14,902 nucleotides of DNA from an uncultured Erysipelotrichaceae bacterium (GTDB lineage Bacteria; Bacillota_I; Bacilli_A; Erysipelotrichales; Coprobacillaceae): NCBI GenBank assembly GCA_945981915.1, contig CAMFRJ010000008.1:1-14902 (forward strand), given 5' to 3'. Shown here one piece after another: positions 1 to 7,652 of this stretch. Made by a program: the position numbers and the translations under genes. Every line of letters starts with the position of its first letter. The stretch's first letter is position 1. Under the pieces are notes generated by a model. The model ran no database searches and was not told the DNA's origin. It saw only the letters and a program-made list of their open reading frames with translations.

Positions 1-481
1 AGAGACAGCATATCAAGTCATCAATAAAGTGATTAAAACAATGGTTAAAGATAGTCAAAAAATTATTTCTTTAAATAGTCAATTAGGTATTTTAGAATTA
101 TCTTTAGATCAAGAAGTGATAGCTATTGATGATAAACAAGAGCATATTGATGATGCCAAATATAATGCTCGTGTTTTGCATAAAGAAAATGTGCATTTTA
201 TTTGTGGAAATATTGAAAAGAAAGTTATTCCTTATGCAAAAAAGAAAGAATATGATACTTTCATTATTCAAAATGAAAAGAATGGTATTCCTGATGGATT
301 GAAAGAGACACTACGTTTAGGAAAGGTTGAAAAAATCATTTATGTGAATCATTCACCAAGTACAATGGCAAAGGATATTCAAGATCTATCTAAATATTAT
401 CGTGTTGTAGAAATCAAACCGGTAGATAGTTATCTTTATCAATCTTATGTTGCATCTGTTGTGAAATTGGTGAGAAAATAG
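1..481 (+). CDS. Partial RlmD/TrmA-like RNA m5U methyltransferase paralogue, apparently catalytically dead (3' end only)
   Basis: The frame is open from the left edge (codons from base 2) to the TAG at 479-481, so the gene begins outside the window; the GTG at 29 is internal. The visible ~159 residues follow the C-terminal SAM-dependent domain of RlmD/TrmA-type RNA uracil-5-methyltransferases: a 'DAKYNA' stretch, then 'YVNHSPSTMAKDI' where active enzymes have 'YVSCNPATLARDL', and a final 'PVDSYLYQSYVASV' where they have 'PVDMFPQTSHVESV'. Known family chemistry needs a Cys nucleophile and a general-base Glu. Here the Cys position is His (codon 350-352) and the Glu position is Ala (452-454). 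The DPPRKG loop is QNEKNG (269-286), and the SAM loop DxYCGxG is SLNSQLG (68-88). The fold appears kept and the chemistry lost. It is probably a paralogue with a binding or structural role, or a slowly decaying gene. Family assignment is fairly secure; loss of activity is inferred from residues. The TRAM and FeS regions cannot be seen. Confidence 0.75.
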   Translation, partial: ETAYQVINKVIKTMVKDSQKIISLNSQLGILELSLDQEVIAIDDKQEHIDDAKYNARVLHKENVHFICGNIEKKVIPYAKKKEYDTFIIQNEKNGIPDGLKETLRLGKVEKIIYVNHSPSTMAKDIQDLSKYYRVVEIKPVDSYLYQSYVASVVKLVRK

Positions 482-483
482 TC

Positions 484-489
484 TATAAT
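484..489 (+). promoter_or_regulatory. Candidate -10 box of the TSCPD gene
   Basis: A perfect TATAAT lies just after the upstream stop codon. The best -35 is TTGTGA at 459-464 (19-nt spacer, 4 of 6 matches), which is weak. Transcription would start near 496, immediately before the AGGAGGG ribosome binding site (496-502), giving a very short leader. In an AT-rich genome the hexamer could be chance. Confidence 0.35.
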
Positions 490-509
490 ACAAACAGGAG
501 GGAATAAAG

Positions 510-755
510 ATGGAAATTAATTATACACCTAAAGGTGTTTGCTCTAGAAAAATCCATGTAGAAGTGGAAGATGGTATTGTGAAAAATGTACAGTTCTATG
601 GTGGCTGTCATGGAAATACACAGGGGGTTGCTGCTTTAGCTAAAGGTATGAAAGTAGAAGATGTGATTGAAAGACTACAGGGGATTCGCTGTGGGATGAA
701 ACCAACAAGCTGTCCAGATCAATTAGCAAAATGTTTACAAGAATGCTCTCGATAG
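510..755 (+). CDS. TSCPD domain protein (TIGR03905-like, cysteine-rich, function unknown)
   Basis: This 81-residue protein starts at an ATG 7 nt after a strong AGGAGGG. It carries the signature 'PTSCPDQLA' near its C terminus, matching the TSCPD family; the small stand-alone form with conserved cysteines is TIGR03905. Cysteines are at residues 11, 33, 62, 68, 75 and 79, including 'GGCHGN' and 'IRCGMKPTSCPD', which would suit metal or cluster binding. It has no signal peptide or membrane segment, so it should be cytosolic. The same domain occurs at the C terminus of some B12-dependent ribonucleotide reductases, but no nrd gene is nearby and the biochemical role of the free-standing form is unknown to me. 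It is a single-gene unit closed by the hairpin at 741-768. Family assignment is secure; function is open. Confidence 0.9.
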   Translation: MEINYTPKGVCSRKIHVEVEDGIVKNVQFYGGCHGNTQGVAALAKGMKVEDVIERLQGIRCGMKPTSCPDQLAKCLQECSR

Positions 756-768
756 AGTGTTCTTTTTT
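741..768 (+). terminator. Intrinsic terminator overlapping the end of the TSCPD gene
   Basis: A 9-bp stem pairs 741-749 with 754-762 (two G-U wobbles) around a 4-nt loop, followed by six T (763-768). The left arm and loop are the last codons of the TSCPD gene and the stop codon TAG (753-755) begins in the loop, so terminator and coding end are merged. Confidence 0.75.
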
Positions 769-784
769 ATTGTTTGTCATAAGA

Positions 785-790
785 TATAAT
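785..790 (+). promoter_or_regulatory. Possible -10 box ahead of the small membrane ORF
   Basis: A perfect TATAAT lies 10 nt before the preferred ATG at 801, but no credible -35 stands at 16-18 nt; that stretch is the T-run of the terminator before it. A start near 797 would leave the SD-like GGTGA (791-795) outside the transcript. It is either a weak promoter making a nearly leaderless mRNA or a chance match. Confidence 0.25.
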
Positions 791-800
791 GGTGATGAAT

Positions 801-1106
801 ATGTTGATTAGAATTAAAAAAATGCAGTTTATTGTAGGAATATGTCTGTTTCTTCAAATCTTTTTTTCTCATTTTTTATTACCTTTTCATCTGTTCGCAA
901 CACTTTTATCAGTTATCATTATTTTATGGCAAAGAAAATTTAGAGTTTTACAGATTCATTATCATTATTATGTCATTTGCCTTTATATTTATCGATTATT
1001 TCTATTATTGGTCATTCACCTTGAATTTTTTTCAATTCTTTATATTATCTTTGTCATTTATGTTGCTTTGATGTTGATTTTATTATCTTGTAAAACATTT
1101 CTATAA
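801..1106 (+). CDS. Small hydrophobic membrane protein, unrecognised
   Basis: The frame is also open from ATG 789. I prefer the ATG at 801 because GGTGA (791-795) lies 5 nt before it; the product is then 101 residues. The sequence is almost wholly hydrophobic and aromatic, with about three to four likely membrane segments (starting near 'FIVGICLFLQIFF', 'LFATLLSVIIILW', 'YYVICLYIYRLFLLLVI' and 'ILYIIFVIYVALMLILL') separated by short basic or His-rich stretches ('RKFRVLQIHYHYY'). It ends in 'SCKTFL'. I recognise no family. It fills the space between the TSCPD terminator and the dnaE promoter region and has the same strand as both. A frame open for 106 codons in such AT-rich DNA, with an SD and clear membrane pattern, argues for a real gene, but AT-rich DNA also yields hydrophobic ORFs by chance. 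Confidence 0.5.
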   Translation: MLIRIKKMQFIVGICLFLQIFFSHFLLPFHLFATLLSVIIILWQRKFRVLQIHYHYYVICLYIYRLFLLLVIHLEFFSILYIIFVIYVALMLILLSCKTFL

Positions 1107-1110
1107 AACT

Positions 1111-1138
1111 TTTATTGATTTTTATTTTAGCGTATAAT
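1111..1138 (+). promoter_or_regulatory. Candidate promoter of the dnaE-polA-mutM-coaE-dnaB-dnaI cluster
   Basis: A perfect -10 TATAAT is at 1133-1138. A weak -35, TTTATT, is at 1111-1116 with a 16-nt spacer. Transcription would begin near 1145, right at the AAAGGTGG ribosome binding site (1145-1152), giving a very short leader. No other promoter-like element is obvious before the cluster. Confidence 0.4.
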
Positions 1139-1159
1139 AATTGAAAGGTGGTGGATAAG

Positions 1160-4100
1160 ATGCTTGGTGAATTGAATGTATACAGCTGTTATAGCTTTCA
1201 AAACAGTACGATCTTAATTGATCAACTGTGCGCTCGTGCTAAAGAGTTGCATATGGAAGCTTTGGCACTGACAGACATCGATAATATGTATGGGGCTTTA
1301 GAGTTTTCTAATGCTTGCCATAAATATGGTTTAAAACCAGTTTTTGGAATGCAGGCCAGTGTCTCTATCCAAGGTGAAGTTTATCCATTTTTATTGTATT
1401 GTATTGATCAAGTTGGTTATCATGATCTATTAAAGATCTGTAGCGATATTAATTTAAGTGAACATCATCATATAGAATTGGAAAGATTAAGTTTATATAG
1501 AGAACATCTTTTTATTGTATCAGGTTGTAAAGAAGGTATTGTTGAAAGATTAGTTTTAAAAGAATTAGAATCGGAAGCTTTAAAATATATAGAGATGTTT
1601 AAAAAGATGTTTGGTGATAATTATCGTATTTGTATTCAAAATCATCATTTAAAGCTTCAACAACATTTAAATGAACGATTAATAGCGCTTGCTACATTGC
1701 AAAATGTCAAGGTCTGTGCTTCTAATGAAGTTCATTATTTATATGCTCGTGATGCTCTTACATTAGATTTATTACAGGCAAGTGCCCAAGGAAATAAACT
1801 AGAAAGCAATCATCAACCTGTCAGTGATCAGATGTATTTGAAAGATAGCTATGAAATGTCTTTATTATTTCCTAAAGATATTTTGGATAATACGGATGAA
1901 ATCTTAAAAAGATGTCATGTCATGATTGAAACAAATCAGATGCATTTGCCTCGTTATCCTTTAGAGGAAAATATCAGAAGTGAAGATTATTTAAGACAAT
2001 TGTGTATTGTTGGTCTTAAAAAGCGATTTAAGGGCAAACAGGTGCCTTCTCATTATATTCAAAGACTTCAAAAAGAATTGAATGTCATCAATCAAATGGG
2101 ATTTCAAGACTACTTTTTAATAGTTTTTGATTATGTCAGATTTGCGAAAAATCAACATATCTTGGTAGGACCCGGAAGGGGTTCTGCAGCAGGGAGTCTG
2201 GTGAGTTATGTTTTAGGTATAACCAATGTGGATCCAATTCGATATGATTTATTTTTTGAAAGATTTTTAAATGAAGAAAGAGTATCAATGCCAGATATTG
2301 ATATTGATTTTCAAGATGATCGTAGAGATGAAGTTGTTGATTATGTTGTCAAAAAATATGGTCAGGAACATGTAGGACAAATTGTCACTTTTTCTACATA
2401 TGGACCAAAAGTGGCCTTAAGAGATTTGGGGAAAGTTGTTTCTGTTTCTCTACCTAAATTAGAGTTAATGTGTCAATATATACCAACAGGTAAAAATAAA
2501 ATGACTGTAAAAGAAGTTTATGAAACATCTTATGCTTTTCAAAATTTGGTCAATAAAGAACCAGCTCTCAAAAGAATCTTACCATGTATCTGTACAGTAG
2601 AACATTTACCAAGAAATATTTCTATGCATGCTGCTGGGGTTGTTTTATCTCGTGATTGTCTTAATGAAGTTGTCCCCCTTACAAAAGGGCCTAACCACCA
2701 TGTATTGACACAATATTCAAAAGATTATATTGAATCAGTTGGTTTGTTGAAAATGGATTTTTTAGGTTTGAAAAATTTGACGATTATTTCTTATATTTTA
2801 AAAAATATTGAAGAAAATGAAGGAATACATTTGAATTTAAATGAAATTGATGAACATGATCAAAAAACATTTGAGATGTTATCAAGAGGTGATACATTAG
2901 GTGTCTTTCAATTAGAATCAGCGGGTATGAAAGATTTATTAAGAAAGATGAAACCTGATTGTTTGGATGATATTGTAGCTGCCATTGCTTTGTATCGTCC
3001 TGGACCAATGAAAGAAATTCCTCATTATATTGCTAGAAAGTTTGGACAAGAAAAAATTGAATATCCTCTTCCTGAATTGGAAGATATCTTAAGACCAACA
3101 TATGGTATTTTATTATATCAAGAACAAATCATGCAAGTGGCACAGATGATTGCAGGTTTTTCACTTTCTAAGGCGGATATCTTAAGAAAAGCAATGTCAA
3201 AAAAAACAGCAAGTTTAATGGCCTCAATGAAAGATGATTTTATCAATGGTGCTATCAACAATGGTTATCTCCAAGAGGATGCTTCGCGTATTTTTGATTT
3301 GATTGAAAGATTTGCAGATTATGGTTTTAATAAATCTCATTCAGTAGCTTATGGAATCATTGCTTATCAATTGGCATATTTAAAAGCCAATTATCCATTG
3401 GCATTTTATGGAGCTGTTTTGTCTAATGAACAAAATAGTGAACACAATAAAGCCAATTATATTCAAGAAGCGAAACGTTATGGTATCAAGATATTGTTAC
3501 CATCTGTCAATTATTCAACAAATCGTTTTATTGAAGACAATGGAAATTTGAGATTTTCTTTGTTAGGAATAAAAAATGTAGGAATGGCAGGTTATAAAGC
3601 TATTAAAGATGAAAGAGAAAAGAATGGTTTATTCCGAGATGTTTTGGATTTTATCTCAAGAATGGATAGTTCTAAGGTTAATGCCAAAATGTTTGAAAGT
3701 TTGGTGGATGCAGGTGCTTTTGATGAATTTAAGATGAATCGTGCAACAATTAAAGCTAATTTGAATCAGTTGATCGAATATGCTGATTTAAAAAATAAAA
3801 TAGGTATTGATGAACCACCAATTTTACAAACTGTTGCAGAAAATCCAATGCAGCGATTAGAGTTAGAAAAAAAGGTTTTAGGTGTTTATTTATCTAGACA
3901 TCCTATCAGTTATATGAAACAACAATTACGAGTATCGGTTATACCAGTCTCATCTTTAAATCAATATGTCTTAAAAAAGGTACAAGTCATATTGTCTTTG
4001 ACAAGAGTGAAAACGATTGTTGATAAAAAAGGACATGAGATGTGTTTTATTGAAGGCTATGATGAAACAGGACATGTTGAGGGTGTTGTTTTTGCTTTTG

Positions 4101-4216
4101 TTTATCAAAAAGCAAGATCAATTCTACAAAAAGGAAAAATTGTTTATATAGAAGGTAAAGTCGATAATAAAAATAAATTATCTTTGATCGTTGAACAAGT
4201 CAAAGATATCAAATAA
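1160..4216 (+). CDS. dnaE: DNA polymerase III alpha subunit, DnaE (Gram-positive type)
   Basis: DnaE is the C-family polymerase that, in low-GC Gram-positives, extends primers on the lagging strand before PolC takes over. I choose ATG 1160 over GTG 1148 because AAAGGTGG (1145-1152) is 7 nt upstream; this gives 1018 residues, somewhat shorter than B. subtilis DnaE. Order: N-terminal PHP domain (about 1-250), the palm with 'GPGRGSAAGS' (from about 337) and 'PDIDIDF' (catalytic Asp 379 and 381), the third Asp in 'LLKMDFLGLKNLT' (533), fingers, the HhH region, and a C-terminal OB domain (about 938-1018). The PHP metal motifs are gone: 'VYSCYS' replaces HxHxxYS and 'TDIDN' replaces TDHGN, as in other Firmicutes DnaE proteins, so proofreading by PHP is not expected. 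The 3'-5' exonuclease domain of PolC is absent. polA follows after 11 nt. Confidence 0.97.
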   Translation: MLGELNVYSCYSFQNSTILIDQLCARAKELHMEALALTDIDNMYGALEFSNACHKYGLKPVFGMQASVSIQGEVYPFLLYCIDQVGYHDLLKICSDINLSEHHHIELERLSLYREHLFIVSGCKEGIVERLVLKELESEALKYIEMFKKMFGDNYRICIQNHHLKLQQHLNERLIALATLQNVKVCASNEVHYLYARDALTLDLLQASAQGNKLESNHQPVSDQMYLKDSYEMSLLFPKDILDNTDEILKRCHVMIETNQMHLPRYPLEENIRSEDYLRQLCIVGLKKRFKGKQVPSHYIQRLQKELNVINQMGFQDYFLIVFDYVRFAKNQHILVGPGRGSAAGSLVSYVLGITNVDPIRYDLFFERFLNEERVSMPDIDIDFQDDRRDEVVDYVVKKYGQEHVGQIVTFSTYGPKVALRDLGKVVSVSLPKLELMCQYIPTGKNKMTVKEVYETSYAFQNLVNKEPALKRILPCICTVEHLPRNISMHAAGVVLSRDCLNEVVPLTKGPNHHVLTQYSKDYIESVGLLKMDFLGLKNLTIISYILKNIEENEGIHLNLNEIDEHDQKTFEMLSRGDTLGVFQLESAGMKDLLRKMKPDCLDDIVAAIALYRPGPMKEIPHYIARKFGQEKIEYPLPELEDILRPTYGILLYQEQIMQVAQMIAGFSLSKADILRKAMSKKTASLMASMKDDFINGAINNGYLQEDASRIFDLIERFADYGFNKSHSVAYGIIAYQLAYLKANYPLAFYGAVLSNEQNSEHNKANYIQEAKRYGIKILLPSVNYSTNRFIEDNGNLRFSLLGIKNVGMAGYKAIKDEREKNGLFRDVLDFISRMDSSKVNAKMFESLVDAGAFDEFKMNRATIKANLNQLIEYADLKNKIGIDEPPILQTVAENPMQRLELEKKVLGVYLSRHPISYMKQQLRVSVIPVSSLNQYVLKKVQVILSLTRVKTIVDKKGHEMCFIEGYDETGHVEGVVFAFVYQKARSILQKGKIVYIEGKVDNKNKLSLIVEQVKDIK

Positions 4217-4227
4217 AGGGGTATTTT

Positions 4228-6834
4228 ATGGGAAAAATAGTGATTATAGATGGAAATTTCTGGTTGTTTAGCTGCTATTATGCAACAGCGGCCATGGGTA
4301 ATCTGATGGTCAATAAAGATGGTGTTCCTACGAATGCTGTCTATGGTTTTGCAAATAGGCTAGAACATCTTTTAAAACAGGAACCAGAATATTTGGTGGT
4401 TGCTTTTGATGCAAAAGGAAAAACATTTAGAAGTGAATTGTTACAAGAATATAAAGGAACAAGAAAAGAGACACCTGATGAATTGATTTGTCAATTTTCA
4501 ATGGTAAGAGAATTTCTTGATGCACATCATATTCCTTTCATTGAAGTCGAAGGATATGAAGGAGATGATATTATTGGGACAATTTCCAAAAAAGCAAGTG
4601 ATCAAGGAATGGATGTTTCAATCTTTACGAATGATAAAGATATGATGCAACTGATCAATGATCATGTTGTTCAATATAAGAAACCACAAAAGACAAATGA
4701 ATATGAAATGATCACAAAAGAATCGTTTTATGAAAAATATCAGCTTGTTCCTGATCAAATGAGAGATTTATTAGGTTTGATGGGTGATAGTGCTGATAAT
4801 ATTCCTGGAATTCCAGGAATTGGTGAAAAAACGGCTTTAAAGTTATTACATCAATATGGGTCTATTGAAAACCTTCAAGAACATATGCATGAATTAAAGG
4901 GAAAAATGGGAGAAAAAGTCAGAGAAAATATTGATTTAGGCATTTTATCAAAAAAAATTGCGACTATTGTGACCGATGCTCCTGTTGAATTAGATTTAGA
5001 AAAATGGAAATATAAAGGATATGATTATGATCAGTTAGCTGCTTTTTATCGTAGATATGACATGAATTCATTATTAAAAAGAATGTCTGTCGCTCAAAAA
5101 AAAGATGTGAAGCCTTTGGAATATCATATTGTTGAATCATTGCCTGTGATCCAACAAAATAGTGCAGTTGTTGTTGGGGTTTATGATACAAACTATCATA
5201 AATCACCTATTATTGGTTTTGGTATTTATAATGATCAAGAGGCTTATTATATTACTTTAGAAGATGCCATCAATGATCTTCATTTTCAACAGTTTATCAA
5301 TGATCCTCAAATAGAAAAATATGGTTATGATATTAAAAAATGTATCAATGCCTGTAGATGGCATGGTTTAGAGCTACGAGGATATACGTTTGATCTTCAA
5401 TTAGCTTCTTACATTCTTAATCCATCTTTAAAAGATGAAATCAAGATTGTTTGTGATTATTATCAATACTATGATGTTTTATACGATGAAGAAGTTTTTG
5501 GCAAGGGTGCTAAAAAACATATTCCAGATGTTGATATTATCGCAAAGCATTATATATCACAAGCAAAAGCAATTTATGAGCTTAAGGATCAAGTGATTCA
5601 AAAACTTAAAGATGATCATCAATTTGAGCTATATAAGAATGTTGAATTGCCAGTGGCGTATATTTTAAGTGATATGGAATTTCAAGGAGCAAAGGTTGAT
5701 TTGAAGGTCTTAAAACAGTTAGAAAAGGATTTTTCAAGTCAAATCAGTGAATTAGAAAAAGACATTCATCAATTAGCTCATAAACAATTTAATATTTCTT
5801 CTCCTAAACAATTAGGTGAAGTTTTATTTGAAGATCTTGCTTTACCAAATGGTAAAAAAACAAAAACAGGGTATTCAACATCAGTTGATGTTTTAGATAA
5901 AATCAAGGATCAGCATCCTATTGTTGAAAAAGTGTTACAATATCGTACACTTACAAAACTTTATTCAACTTATATTATTGGTTTACAGGAACAAGTCTTT
6001 ATTGATGGGAAAACCCATACCATCTATAATCAGGCTTTGACACAAACAGGACGTTTATCTTCTACTGATCCTAATTTACAAAATATTCCTGTCAAAACAG
6101 AAGAAGGAAAGTTGATTCGAAAAGCATTTGTTCCTGAATATGACTATCTTGTATCTTTTGATTATTCACAGATTGAATTAAGGGTACTCGCTCATTTAGC
6201 ACATGTTGAAAGCCTGATTCAAGCTTTTAATGATAATAAGGATATTCACCGACATACCGCAAGTGTTGTTTTTGGTGTTGAAGAAGATGAAGTGACTCCT
6301 CTAATGAGAAGAAATGCAAAAGCTGTCAATTTTGGGATTATTTATGGAATGTCTGATTTTGGTTTATCAGAACAATTAGGAGTCAGTGTCAGAGAAGCAA
6401 GAGAGTTTATTCAAAAATATTTTGAACAATACCATGAAATCAAAGACTATATGAATCAAAACATTGCTTTTGGTAAAGAGAATGGATTTGTATCAACTAT
6501 TTTGAATAGAAAAAGATATATTCCTGAAATTAATGAAAAAAATTATATGAGACAAGAATTTGGAAAACGTTTAGCAATGAATTCTCCAATTCAAGGGTCA
6601 GCGGCTGATATCATTAAATTAGCGATGATCAAGGTTGATCAGCTCTTAAAAGACAATCATTTAAAATCAAAGATGATCTTACAGGTACACGATGAATTGA
6701 TTTTTGATGTTTATCAAGAGGAATTGGAACAAGTGATGGATATTGTGAAAATTGGAATGGAAAATGCTTATGCCATGTCTGTTGAACTCAAAGCAGAAGG
6801 GGCCTATGCGAAAAATTGGTATGAATTAAAGTAG
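4228..6834 (+). CDS. polA: DNA polymerase I with 5' nuclease and vestigial 3'-5' exonuclease
   Basis: PolA removes RNA primers and fills gaps in lagging-strand synthesis and excision repair. Its 868 residues are full family length. ATG 4228 follows AAAGGGG (4215-4221) by 6 nt. Domains: 5'-3' flap nuclease (about 1-290, with 'EGYEGDDIIG' and the H3TH 'GDSADNIPGIPGIGEKTA'); a central exonuclease-like fold (about 290-460); and the polymerase domain (about 462-868). Polymerase motif A is 'DYSQIELR' (Asp645), motif B 'RRNAKAVNFGIIYG', and motif C 'QVHDELIF' (Asp822, Glu823). The central domain lacks the DxE metal-binding motif ('GVYDTNYHKSPIIGFG' occupies that place), matching the inactive proofreading domain of Bacillus-type PolA. 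It retains 'VFGKGAKKHIPD', typical of that lineage. The gene is translationally close to both neighbours; its stop lies inside the mutM ribosome binding region. Confidence 0.98.
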   Translation: MGKIVIIDGNFWLFSCYYATAAMGNLMVNKDGVPTNAVYGFANRLEHLLKQEPEYLVVAFDAKGKTFRSELLQEYKGTRKETPDELICQFSMVREFLDAHHIPFIEVEGYEGDDIIGTISKKASDQGMDVSIFTNDKDMMQLINDHVVQYKKPQKTNEYEMITKESFYEKYQLVPDQMRDLLGLMGDSADNIPGIPGIGEKTALKLLHQYGSIENLQEHMHELKGKMGEKVRENIDLGILSKKIATIVTDAPVELDLEKWKYKGYDYDQLAAFYRRYDMNSLLKRMSVAQKKDVKPLEYHIVESLPVIQQNSAVVVGVYDTNYHKSPIIGFGIYNDQEAYYITLEDAINDLHFQQFINDPQIEKYGYDIKKCINACRWHGLELRGYTFDLQLASYILNPSLKDEIKIVCDYYQYYDVLYDEEVFGKGAKKHIPDVDIIAKHYISQAKAIYELKDQVIQKLKDDHQFELYKNVELPVAYILSDMEFQGAKVDLKVLKQLEKDFSSQISELEKDIHQLAHKQFNISSPKQLGEVLFEDLALPNGKKTKTGYSTSVDVLDKIKDQHPIVEKVLQYRTLTKLYSTYIIGLQEQVFIDGKTHTIYNQALTQTGRLSSTDPNLQNIPVKTEEGKLIRKAFVPEYDYLVSFDYSQIELRVLAHLAHVESLIQAFNDNKDIHRHTASVVFGVEEDEVTPLMRRNAKAVNFGIIYGMSDFGLSEQLGVSVREAREFIQKYFEQYHEIKDYMNQNIAFGKENGFVSTILNRKRYIPEINEKNYMRQEFGKRLAMNSPIQGSAADIIKLAMIKVDQLLKDNHLKSKMILQVHDELIFDVYQEELEQVMDIVKIGMENAYAMSVELKAEGAYAKNWYELK

Positions 6835-6842
6835 GTGAAATG

Positions 6843-7652
6843 ATGCCAGAATTACCAGAAGTCGAAACAGTCAGAAGAACATTAGAACATCTTATTCTTA
6901 ATAAAGAAATTGTTGATGTCCATTTTCTCTATCCACCTATTATTGATGGAGATATCAATACCTTTAAAGAAAATGTTATTCATCAAAAGATTACTGCTAT
7001 TGAACGACTTGGGAAATATCTCATTTTCAAATTAGAAAAATCAGCGTTTATTTCTCATTTAAGAATGGAAGGAAAATATTTGATTTGTCAAAAAGAAGAT
7101 CATATATCTCGTCATGATCATATCATTTTTGAGCTCGATGATGGTCATGAATTAAGATATCATGATGTTAGAAAGTTTGGCAGAATGAAGATTGTTGATT
7201 ATTATACATATCAAAAGCAATTGCCACTTTGTCAATTAGGGCCGGAGCCTTTCAATGCCGATTTTCAACAAGTCTATCAACAACTTAAAAAAAGACATAT
7301 ACCTATTAAAACAGTTTTATTAGATCAATCAGTATTAGCTGGGATAGGGAATATTTATGCAAATGAGATCTGTTATCAGATGAATCTTCATCCGGAAACA
7401 CCAGCTAATCGATTAACGAAAAAAAGAGTTCAGGAATTGCTTAAAGTAGCCAGTGATATTTTAAATAGTGCTATTGAACAGGGAGGAACAACGATCCATT
7501 CATTTAGTAGTAATGGCATTGATGGTTTATTTCAGGTTCAATTGAAAGTCCATATGCAACATACATGTCCTTTAGGACATGATATCAAAAAGATTATGGT
7601 TCATGGCAGAGGAACTTATTATTGTCCTGTCTGCCAAAAGGCAAGACGATGA
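6843..7652 (+). CDS. mutM: Formamidopyrimidine-DNA glycosylase (Fpg/MutM) with an altered zinc finger
   Basis: MutM excises 8-oxoguanine and formamidopyrimidines and cuts the abasic site by beta/delta elimination. There are tandem ATGs at 6840 and 6843. I choose 6843 because the catalytic residue is the N-terminal proline exposed after Met removal ('PELPEVETVRRTL'), and AGGTG (6833-6837) is then 5 nt away. This gives 269 residues. Mature-numbered Pro1, Glu2 and Lys57 ('LGKYLIF') are in place, as are 'SHLRMEGKY' and the helix-two-turn-helix 'GIGNIYANEICYQMNLHP'. The C-terminal finger normally reads C-x2-C...C-x2-C. Here the first pair is 'CPLGH', one residue short, leaving Cys242-x3-His246 with Cys261-x2-Cys264 (counted from the start Met); the finger arginine in 'HGRGTYYC' remains. 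Metal binding by His246 is inference. The stop overlaps the coaE start as ATGA. Confidence 0.96.
   Translation: MPELPEVETVRRTLEHLILNKEIVDVHFLYPPIIDGDINTFKENVIHQKITAIERLGKYLIFKLEKSAFISHLRMEGKYLICQKEDHISRHDHIIFELDDGHELRYHDVRKFGRMKIVDYYTYQKQLPLCQLGPEPFNADFQQVYQQLKKRHIPIKTVLLDQSVLAGIGNIYANEICYQMNLHPETPANRLTKKRVQELLKVASDILNSAIEQGGTTIHSFSSNGIDGLFQVQLKVHMQHTCPLGHDIKKIMVHGRGTYYCPVCQKARR

Noticed and set aside
1148..1150. GTG start for DnaE
   Set aside because: It lies inside the AAAGGTGG ribosome binding site; ATG 1160 has proper spacing.
6840..6842. ATG giving Met-Met-Pro as MutM start
   Set aside because: The catalytic proline must become the N-terminal residue, which needs the start at 6843; the SD spacing also fits 6843 better.
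7564..7581. 7-bp perfect hairpin with 4-nt loop in the MutM zinc-finger codons
   Set aside because: It is inside coding sequence, has no T-run, and is explained by the codons of CPLGH; no regulatory role can be supported.
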